Shown: positions 57,701 through 64,000 of the stretch, in pieces | Layout: the number at the start of each line of letters is the position of its first letter | Numbering within the stretch: the stretch's first letter is position 1 | Assembly (NCBI RefSeq): GCF_016902445.1 | Contig: NZ_JACSNX010000001.1 | Coordinates: forward strand, 310,001 to 374,000 | Source of the DNA: Oscillibacter valericigenes | GTDB taxonomy: Bacteria > Bacillota > Clostridia > Oscillospirales > Oscillospiraceae | Direction: 5' to 3' | DNA length: 64,000 bases | The notes under the pieces: model-generated | What the model saw: the letters and a program-made list of their open reading frames with translations, nothing else | The model's database searches: none | What the model was told of the DNA's origin: nothing | Translations under genes and position numbers: made by a program

Positions 57701-58492
57701 TCAAGTTTCCAATGGTTTCGCCTGACTCTCACTGGAGTCGATCATCTTTGCGAGCTCCTTCAGCCGACGCAGTTGCCAGATCGGGGAATACCACTTCGGC
57801 GTGTACCACAGCTCTCCGCCCTCGCCAATTGTGGGGAACAGTTCCGTTCCACCAAGAGGGTTCGTGAGCGAATTCCCTATGGCCACATACCCGGCGTAGC
57901 CCAGGATGGATAGCTGGATATAGCACATGAGAGCCACTACCTGATCCAAATCCTGACCAACGAACAGCATATCCTGCCGGCAACTGCGATCCTTATGTGT
58001 GGCATTGTAGGCCGTAGCAGCGGCCAGGAGCATACATCCGGCACCGCAACAGGTGTCCAGTGTACTCGCATAGCCCTTTTTTGCTATGAGATCATCGTCT
58101 TGCCCCATTGTCATCATTGCCATCATGTAAGCGACGTCCCAGGGAGTAAAGAATTGCCCTCTCCAAGAGTTTCCAAAATCGAGCGACATATAAAGCCTAC
58201 CCAGGAAGTCCTGGTTTGGGTCCGCCTGAAGGGCACTCGCAGTTATCTCCAGCAGTTTGCCAAACCGCTCCAGCTCGCCATCGCTGTACCTGTCAGATAC
58301 GTTGGAAACCCACTTGAGTCTCTGCTCGACCCGCTCTTTATCCACGCAATCAAACTGAACGGCTATGGAGCAGGCAGATAAGGTGACGAAATCACTCCAG
58401 ACCTTCCATGGCTCATGACGGTTGGTCAATTGGCGGAAGGTTGTGACAAAGGCTTTTGCGTCTGGGGTATCAAAAGGGATCTTTTCCTTCAT
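57701..58492 (-). CDS. N6-methylase-like protein lacking NPPY motif
   Basis: 263 residues from ATG 58492, with GCGGAGG upstream. ASTLDTCCGAGCMLLAAATA is the SAM-binding motif I of type I-like N6 methylases, and FVGQDLDQVVALMCYIQLSI the following acidic motif. Where NPPY/F is required, the sequence reads GNSLTNPLGG, so base methylation is doubtful. It may be a decoy or a regulatory SAM-binding protein. It is embedded in an operon of unknown proteins. Confidence 0.8.
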   Translation of the reverse strand: MKEKIPFDTPDAKAFVTTFRQLTNRHEPWKVWSDFVTLSACSIAVQFDCVDKERVEQRLKWVSNVSDRYSDGELERFGKLLEITASALQADPNQDFLGRLYMSLDFGNSWRGQFFTPWDVAYMMAMMTMGQDDDLIAKKGYASTLDTCCGAGCMLLAAATAYNATHKDRSCRQDMLFVGQDLDQVVALMCYIQLSILGYAGYVAIGNSLTNPLGGTELFPTIGEGGELWYTPKWYSPIWQLRRLKELAKMIDSSESQAKPLET

Positions 58493-58505
58493 GTTGTACC
58501 TCCGC

Positions 58506-59231
58506 TCAATCCAGGCACAGGTACTCGCCGGCCTTCCCGGCTTCAATGATCCAAAGCTGACGGACCATGTCGAAATTGCCGATCTTTACCGGCTCCTTCC
58601 TTTTCCGACGCGGGACGAACAGAAGGTCTCCACCTGCTGTCAGTTCCAAAGAGCCCTTCACGCCTCTGAAGGTACCAAGGCGGCCGTGCAGCTCGCGCTT
58701 TGCCCGTTCGATGGCGGCTTGGTACCGCTCTTTGTTGTATCGAAGATGGTGAAGCACATTCACATGAAGGTTCGGGCTGTCACCACACAGTTCCTCCAGA
58801 AGCATCAGGAGATCAGCAAATGCCTGCTCCTGCCTCTGTGGGGCCTGGTGATCATTTGCATCCAGCGTGATGTAGGAGTAGTCCCTTCCACTCAGCGGAG
58901 GAGTCAGGTCCTGGCACCAGAAAAAGAAATCCCAATCTTGCCCTTCATAGGCAAGCTCGTCGCTATCCTCATACTGATAGCAGGGGAATCGGAACGAGAT
59001 CTCATCCATCAGCGCCTTCATCTTCGCATTGCGGGCCAGCACCTGCTCATTCCGGATCTGCTCCTGTTCTTCGGGAGATTTCCCCTTGAGGAGGAGTGCT
59101 TCTTCCTGCAGGTCAGATTGCGTGAATTGATAGTTCAGCGTGACACCGCCGATCCCATCCACTGCCAATCCCTTATCGATCCAGAGTTGCCAGTCAACCG
59201 GCTGTATCCTCCAGTCGTGTGTGATTTTCAC
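58506..59231 (-). CDS. Unknown element protein (241 aa)
   Basis: ATG 59231 overlaps the upstream stop by 4 nt. It is mixed with acidic helices and ends in a basic stretch (VPRRKRKEPVKIGNFDMVRQ). No motif is recognised. It is probably co-translated with the 71-residue gene. Confidence 0.7.
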   Translation of the reverse strand: MKITHDWRIQPVDWQLWIDKGLAVDGIGGVTLNYQFTQSDLQEEALLLKGKSPEEQEQIRNEQVLARNAKMKALMDEISFRFPCYQYEDSDELAYEGQDWDFFFWCQDLTPPLSGRDYSYITLDANDHQAPQRQEQAFADLLMLLEELCGDSPNLHVNVLHHLRYNKERYQAAIERAKRELHGRLGTFRGVKGSLELTAGGDLLFVPRRKRKEPVKIGNFDMVRQLWIIEAGKAGEYLCLD

Positions 59232-59443
59232 GGTTTCGCCACCTCCCCCTTTGCGCCATGCCGGCGCAGGCAGTGAAGATAGTTCTCCGTAGGTTCCCAG
59301 TCGCTCATGACGACCACATACGCCTCGCCAGGGTAATCATCACAGAGGAAGTCACCCTCTCCGGCGTAGGTGCAGTGATCGCACATACCGGGGTCACACA
59401 GTTTGGGCACCGGCCGCCGTTTCATTCTCTTCTTTTTTCTCAA
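59228..59443 (-). CDS. Small basic Cys-containing protein (71 aa)
   Basis: TTG 59443 is 8 nt from AAGGAGG. The N-terminus is very basic (RKKKRMKRRPV), followed by CDPGMCDHCTYAGEGDFLCD, a four-cysteine cluster that likely binds zinc. It may bind nucleic acid. Coupled to the next gene. Confidence 0.65.
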   Translation of the reverse strand: MRKKKRMKRRPVPKLCDPGMCDHCTYAGEGDFLCDDYPGEAYVVVMSDWEPTENYLHCLRRHGAKGEVAKP

Positions 59444-59500
59444 AATCAGAACCTCCTTTGTCCGCCGCCCAATGGGACGGCAAATGATCTATATATGACA

Positions 59501-59526
59501 GGAGGAGGGCCTGCCGGCTCTCCTCC
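59501..59526 (-). terminator. Intercistronic hairpin after VWA gene
   Basis: GGAGGAG.GCC pairs with GGC.CTCCTCC around TGCC. It has no U tract, so it may stabilise the 3' end of the VWA message or attenuate the downstream genes. Confidence 0.5.
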
Positions 59527-59540
59527 AACGTCATAACCAC

Positions 59541-61721
59541 TTATTTCGGCAAATTCCGCGTGATCAGCTGCGTGAGCATGATGGGCAACTGATTGAGGTC
59601 GGTGATGTCCAGATAGCCGGCGCCATAGATGCGCTCGATCTGTTCCCGATCTGACCCAATTGCTGCCGCGAAGATCTCGACTCCACGCCGGCTGTACTCC
59701 AGTTTGATCCCGCGCAGGTCCGCCTCCGCTGCGGAACCGCTATACCCGTCGTCGTTCGGCTGGCCATCTGAAATGATGAACAGCATCTTGACCTCCGCCG
59801 GGTACTTGCAGAGTTTCTCAGCAACGAAGCGGAGCGCGGCGCCATCCCGGTTACAATAGCGCGGGCTCATGTCCATCAGCCGGTAGCGGTCTTTCCGATC
59901 CACCGACCCGAACTCAGCATAGGAGAACAGCTCCACATGGGAGCTGGACGCCGTATGGCCCATGATCATCACAGGTATCCCAAGCTTTTCGCAGAAATCC
60001 TGGACGACGATGGCTGTCGCCCTCGCCCTGGTGATCCGGTCATTGCCACACATACTGCCGCTCTCGTCAACCAAAAGTGCCACAGCAAGGTTGATGGGCT
60101 CGGTCGGAAGCCTGGCATTGCAGAACACCCTGCCGTCGTTGCGGTAGAGCGCGTGCTGATTCAGCCGTTTCCCGACCAGGAGTCCGGTCTGTTTCCCGCC
60201 CTGGCGCTTATCACGCAGAGCGGCGCTGACACTTCGCTGGAGGCGTTTGGACAGCATGAGTAGCTGTGGGGATACCTCGTTATAGGCATTGATGAGCGAC
60301 TGGTCCACCTGCGCCATCCGATGCACTGTCACGTGGATGTTCTTATGTGCATTCCCGTAGGAGATGCTGTCCGCCTCACGCTGGAGATCCTCAGACAACT
60401 CCTCCTCCATTGACGCATAGACCTGGGCCTCAGCCATATTTTCGAGCAGCCGTCGGATCTCCTCGGCCGCAAAGTCGTAGTCAGAGCCCTGGTACTGTCG
60501 ATCCATCGTGATACCGCCGTCGCCCTCGCTCTCTATCCCAGAGGTCACATGGGCGGCGATCCGTGCGGTCTCCTCGGCGATCGCCCGGCTCAGCTGCTGC
60601 TTCAGCTCCTGGTCCTTCTCCTTGTCGGGGAGGAAGGAGCCATTGCAAGGCACTGGGACCATGCGGTCATTCCGATTTTCCGCCGCTTTAGGCAACTGAC
60701 CCTGCAATGCTTCCTCAACTGCCTGGATGCCAGCATCACCATCTTCTCCAGTCTCCGACTGTGAAGGCTGGCTCCCGGTGCCATTCTGCTGGCTGTTGCC
60801 AGATTTGTTCGTCTGGCCGGCTCCAGCTTGCGCCTGCTGCTGGGCGGATTTCTGCTTATCGCGCAGGTCATCGAAACACCGCTGCATGACGGGCCAGAGG
60901 CCGATCAGGATGCGGCTTACCGTCTCACACCGGGATCTGGTATCGTCATCCCGGATACAGGCGTCCACAGCGGGAATGAATTCCAGGAGCAAGTCCATGA
61001 ATTCACCCGTGTAGCCGGACAGGTTATTCACCTCGCCCGCCCTCACATACTCGATCAGAAGATTGAGCACGATGCTGTGGTCGTAGAATTTCCGATTGAC
61101 CATCTCTGTGATGTCAGGCACCAGCTCGGAATACCGCAGGTTATTCAGGGCAATGCCCCGCGCAAGCCTGCCAGGGAACTCAAAGGACGTTCTGGCATCC
61201 ACATAGCCGTCCTCCAGGATATTCTGCAGAGCGGCCACAGTCTTCAAGATCACCGACCTCGGAACCGGATCGCTCTCATCCTGCACTGCGGCCAGGATCT
61301 CAGAGGCATAGAGCTTCTGAGTCCCATCCAGGCCGGAAGGCATTGACGGGTAAAATCGGCCCTTGGCCAGGTCATGCTCATAGGCTTCCCAGATCCTGCC
61401 GTCGGTGTAGAGGTTGTGGCCGAGCTCATGCCCGTCCAGACCCTCCAGACTGACCGACTTCAATTCCCGGGACGGCATACTCTGTGTAATGAGGTTACAC
61501 ACATTGATGTAGATGCCGGAGTAGTCGGTATAGGCGACCGTCTGATCCGTCTCGTCTGCAAATAGATTGACGCGGATCGGCCGGTGGTACCGCTTCGTAG
61601 CCGACTCAGTGATATCCGCCAGGTAGCCTCGATAGGCCCTTGATGTGAAGAACTCCTTATCGTCAATCTTGCTCATGCGATCCAAAATCTTCTTCCGGAC
61701 CTCACGGTGAGATGCACGCAT
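59541..61721 (-). CDS. CobT-like VWA protein with HExxH motif
   Basis: 726 residues from ATG 61721. Around residue 97 is GLDGHELGHNLYTDGR, an HExxH site of zinc-peptidase type. A Gln/Ser/Gly-rich linker (about 290-340) precedes a C-terminal VWA domain (about 525-726), whose MIDAS is DESGSM with later FIISDGQPND. The architecture resembles the CobT half of CobS/CobT-like chelatase pairs, which work with a MoxR AAA+ ATPase; that partner is at 62303-63997. It would remodel or insert metal into an unknown client. Confidence 0.88.
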   Translation of the reverse strand: MRASHREVRKKILDRMSKIDDKEFFTSRAYRGYLADITESATKRYHRPIRVNLFADETDQTVAYTDYSGIYINVCNLITQSMPSRELKSVSLEGLDGHELGHNLYTDGRIWEAYEHDLAKGRFYPSMPSGLDGTQKLYASEILAAVQDESDPVPRSVILKTVAALQNILEDGYVDARTSFEFPGRLARGIALNNLRYSELVPDITEMVNRKFYDHSIVLNLLIEYVRAGEVNNLSGYTGEFMDLLLEFIPAVDACIRDDDTRSRCETVSRILIGLWPVMQRCFDDLRDKQKSAQQQAQAGAGQTNKSGNSQQNGTGSQPSQSETGEDGDAGIQAVEEALQGQLPKAAENRNDRMVPVPCNGSFLPDKEKDQELKQQLSRAIAEETARIAAHVTSGIESEGDGGITMDRQYQGSDYDFAAEEIRRLLENMAEAQVYASMEEELSEDLQREADSISYGNAHKNIHVTVHRMAQVDQSLINAYNEVSPQLLMLSKRLQRSVSAALRDKRQGGKQTGLLVGKRLNQHALYRNDGRVFCNARLPTEPINLAVALLVDESGSMCGNDRITRARATAIVVQDFCEKLGIPVMIMGHTASSSHVELFSYAEFGSVDRKDRYRLMDMSPRYCNRDGAALRFVAEKLCKYPAEVKMLFIISDGQPNDDGYSGSAAEADLRGIKLEYSRRGVEIFAAAIGSDREQIERIYGAGYLDITDLNQLPIMLTQLITRNLPK

Positions 61722-61737
61722 AGTTCATGCACCTCCG

Positions 61738-62076
61738 TCAAGCAATGACCCGTTCTTCCACTTTGGCCAGGCCAAGCAGGGCGCCTTCCAGTTCCTGAGC
61801 CACCTCGCTTGCCGTGGCATTGGGATAGTACCAGTACAGGCAGGCGTCATGCCCGTCGATGCGGACGATCAGCGGGATCTTGCAGCAGCGGGGATAGGTC
61901 ATGGGTTCGACCGTGGCCTCGACCGGAGCCGAAGACAACAGGACTTCGAGCACATCGCTCACATACTGGGCTGCCGCTTCAGGCTGAATGGACTCGCCCT
62001 TCGGCCGCTCATCTTCCAGGCACGCCACCGCGACCGCGACCGCGCATTTGAAACCAGTCAATTCATCGTACATCAT
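61738..62076 (-). CDS. Unknown element protein (112 aa)
   Basis: ATG 62076 chosen; GAGGTG lies upstream and an earlier GTG (62088) overlaps it. It is acidic, with CAVAVAVACLEDERPKGESI and YPRCCKIPLIVRIDGHDACL. It is 17 nt before the VWA gene and probably in its operon. Confidence 0.65.
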   Translation of the reverse strand: MMYDELTGFKCAVAVAVACLEDERPKGESIQPEAAAQYVSDVLEVLLSSAPVEATVEPMTYPRCCKIPLIVRIDGHDACLYWYYPNATASEVAQELEGALLGLAKVEERVIA

Positions 62077-62119
62077 TACAAATAGCACCTCATTTCAAGT
62101 TTTGTGTTTGGAGTTGGAC

Positions 62120-62281
62120 TCAGACGAGCTGGAATCCTCTGTGGCAGAAGCCCGTCACATCGGATAAGTAGTCTGAGATCTCATCCTCGTCCTCCATGCC
62201 GTCAGGGATCTGGATCTCCGCCGGCAATCCCTCCAATTCATCAGGCTCGTCTACATCCCACTGGATGTGAATAGCTTTCAT
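62120..62281 (-). CDS. Small acidic protein (53 aa)
   Basis: ATG 62281 preceded by GGGGGAGCGTT. MKAIHIQWDVDEPDELEGLP, then an acidic middle and GFCHRGFQLV. I have seen similar short proteins in clostridial conjugative elements. It sits between the AAA+ gene and the 112-residue gene in the same operon. Confidence 0.65.
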   Translation of the reverse strand: MKAIHIQWDVDEPDELEGLPAEIQIPDGMEDEDEISDYLSDVTGFCHRGFQLV

Positions 62282-62302
62282 AACGCTCCCCCCTAAAGAA
62301 CT

Positions 62303-63997
62303 TCACCGCATATACTGCTTTTCCAGGCAGGTGGTGATTAGATCCGCACGGTTCTCCGGGTCTGCTGACGCGGAGGAGATGACGGTAGACAGAGCTGACT
62401 CGTAGGGATCTTTCGTGATCATCGTTGAGAGCACCCACGCCTTCAGCTCCCGCATACCGCAGCTACCGTCTGTGATCATCGTCTGTCGGCATCGTTCCGC
62501 TATATCACGGACGACCATGGCCATCTTGGTGGTCTCCTGCTCGTCCGTGCAGCCGGTTACATTCATGACCCGCTTGACCATAGTGGCCAGATCCGGTGCC
62601 TCGATGTCGTAGATCAGATCCATTCTGGAAATGATACTCTGATTGACATCCCGGCAGCCGGCATAGTCGGAGTTCGTCGTCACAATGATGACGGTGTCCG
62701 GATGCCGGTGTACGCGCTCGCCGGTAGGCAGCGTGATGGTCTGGCAGTTGTCCAAAAGGGAGTTAAGACCCACCAGGACACCGGGATTGGCAATGCAGGA
62801 GGGCTCCTGAAGCTCACACACGTATCCGTACCGAATTGCCTCCAGGAGCGGTGTATCCACATAGCGAATACGCTGCCCGTGCTGTTCCTCTTTCTGCGCC
62901 AACCGCCCAACAGCGATCTCAATGAGTTTCTGCAGGACGTCATCCTCCGTCTTATCATCGTCGTAGATACCCGTCAGCTCCTCATAGACGGACGGCGGGT
63001 GCATGATGATGTCGGAGATCTTCGGCAGAGGCGAAGATGCATCTGCCTGGCTGACTGCTCCAGCTGTATCGGGGATAAACTGACCTACAAGGTCCGTGAT
63101 CTCGGTGTTGGCACTGCATGTCATGAGCGTGTAGGGCAGATGCAGGCCCGCAGCGATCGCCTGGGCGCCCATCGTCTTACCGGTACCCGCCTCACCGCGA
63201 AACAGGAAGTTCCGCATCGGCTGGCTCGTGGTGGAGGTCAGCTTCGCATGCTCACAGACCCGCACCACTTCCCGGGGGATAATGTACCAGTCAGGCAGTT
63301 TGGGGACCATGGCGTCTTCCCGCGCCGTCAGGCTGCGGGCGGACAACTGGTATTTCCCAACGAAGTCCGCGTGACTGACCATGATCGCCTGCTGTTGGGG
63401 CGCTCCGCCCATCTTCAAGATGGTGAATTGGCCGTAGACAGTGCCGGTAGGAGCATAGCTGCCCTTATCCAGTGCCAGATGCGAGATCGTGCTGATATTG
63501 CCCGTTGTCGGGATGGCGAGCTTCACACCAGCAGCGCCCAGCTGGCCGGCGCCCTCAATTCGGCGATAGACATTGTCACAGAGGACTAACGCCATCGAGA
63601 GTGCGGAATCCATATCCGGGTTCGCCTGACTCAGCTCATTCCTGAACTGCAGGAAGGTATCACGAAACTCATCATCCTGCTCAAATATCGGCATCAGGCA
63701 GAACAGAAGAGCACTACCAGAGGCATTGCCGGCCGCCAGGGAATAGGCTTTCGGGGTATCGCTCCCATCCTCAAACTGGCTGACGACAAACTTTCCGGTG
63801 TTGGGATTGAAGACGACGCAGTCGGTCTTATTCGCGGACTTGTACTCCGCAATGCGGAACTTGTTATCCTGATGTCCGATCGCGCCGAGCCCATCCGTAT
63901 CCTGCCCTTGCTCCGAGGTGTTGACCAGCTTCGCATATGCCAGCAGGGCACGCATGGTAGGCGCGTGCAGCGAGGCCTTATGAAGCTTCCCGGACAT
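62303..63997 (-). CDS. MoxR/CobS-like AAA+ ATPase
   Basis: 564 residues; ATG 63997 is at the right edge, so its ribosome site is not visible and an earlier start cannot be ruled out. Walker A is RGEAGTGKTMGAQAIA at about residue 268, VCELQEP at about 394 takes the Walker B place, and VIIVTTNSD is sensor 1. The N-terminal 240 residues are unknown. AAA+ proteins of this type drive VWA partners; the VWA gene is in the same operon. Confidence 0.88.
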   Translation of the reverse strand: MSGKLHKASLHAPTMRALLAYAKLVNTSEQGQDTDGLGAIGHQDNKFRIAEYKSANKTDCVVFNPNTGKFVVSQFEDGSDTPKAYSLAAGNASGSALLFCLMPIFEQDDEFRDTFLQFRNELSQANPDMDSALSMALVLCDNVYRRIEGAGQLGAAGVKLAIPTTGNISTISHLALDKGSYAPTGTVYGQFTILKMGGAPQQQAIMVSHADFVGKYQLSARSLTAREDAMVPKLPDWYIIPREVVRVCEHAKLTSTTSQPMRNFLFRGEAGTGKTMGAQAIAAGLHLPYTLMTCSANTEITDLVGQFIPDTAGAVSQADASSPLPKISDIIMHPPSVYEELTGIYDDDKTEDDVLQKLIEIAVGRLAQKEEQHGQRIRYVDTPLLEAIRYGYVCELQEPSCIANPGVLVGLNSLLDNCQTITLPTGERVHRHPDTVIIVTTNSDYAGCRDVNQSIISRMDLIYDIEAPDLATMVKRVMNVTGCTDEQETTKMAMVVRDIAERCRQTMITDGSCGMRELKAWVLSTMITKDPYESALSTVISSASADPENRADLITTCLEKQYMR

Positions 63998-64000
63998 ATT

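Noticed and set aside
55182-62281. A prophage.
   Set aside because: Api92-type and other phage/plasmid-shared genes occur, but no capsid, portal, terminase, tail or lysis genes are visible in the window.
1-64000. CRISPR array, tRNA or rRNA genes.
   Set aside because: No regularly spaced direct repeats of suitable length and no tRNA cloverleaf or rRNA signatures were noticed on either strand.

Overview
This 64 kb window most resembles accessory DNA of a gut Clostridia species, probably Oscillospiraceae (Flavonifractor/Pseudoflavonifractor-like). That is inferred from AGGAGG-type ribosome sites, frequent TTG/GTG starts, sigma-A promoters, many Firmicutes-type small proteins and fairly GC-rich coding. 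It contains no rRNA, tRNA, ribosomal or core metabolic genes. A ParM/ParR partition pair, several sigma-like and XRE regulators, a Y-family polymerase and a MoxR/VWA module suggest a large plasmid, integrated conjugative element or similar replicon. No relaxase, T4SS, capsid or terminase gene is visible, so the class of element stays open.

Left part (1-14.4 kb). A partial minus-strand gene lies behind a structured leader or small RNA with an intrinsic terminator (1011-1165). An XRE regulator (1321-2019) has two perfect dyad operators in its promoter. A minus-strand operon encodes an XRE regulator, an ImmA/IrrE metallopeptidase, two small proteins and an IreB-like protein. It diverges from a Y-family DNA polymerase gene across a promoter region with phased TAGAACTT repeats. 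A frameshifted, LexA/UmuD-fold-like gene follows the polymerase. Next come two sigma-like proteins, ParM and ParR, a DUF5348 protein, a Fic enzyme with its own operators, a truncated exonuclease III gene, a SEC-C protein, a DUF4143 ATPase and a serine recombinase.

Centre (14.4-48.9 kb). About 34 kb on the plus strand holds one tightly packed run of 43 intact and 2 broken genes. Gaps are usually 4-30 nt and several genes overlap. Almost every recognisable product belongs to a family known as, or suspected to be, an immunity protein against polymorphic or contact-dependent toxins: DUF1963-like, DUF6138, DUF2262 (twice), Imm17, ankyrin, DUF4303, SUKH-3, DKNYY (twice), DUF5713, DUF6572, DUF4241, NTF2/LRR, Imm26-like, NADAR, Imm51, DUF6881, FGE-like, KptA, DUF4259, CbrC, SF0329, barstar, and an 1865-residue protein fusing several such domains. 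No toxin gene is visible. The run begins with a divergent recombinase, an inverted repeat, a promoter and a two-hairpin leader ending in an intrinsic terminator. I read it as a recombinase-linked polyimmunity locus, a Firmicutes counterpart of the acquired interbacterial defence arrays of Bacteroidales.

Right part (48.9-64 kb). All genes are on the minus strand. A secreted lipoprotein nuclease faces the array. Behind it are small regulators, unknown proteins of a mobile-element type, a sigma-like protein, a PP-loop ATPase, an Api92/YubB-type protein, a methylase-like protein lacking its catalytic motif, a CobT-like VWA protein carrying an HExxH motif, and its CobS/MoxR-like AAA+ partner. Hairpins separate many of these genes.
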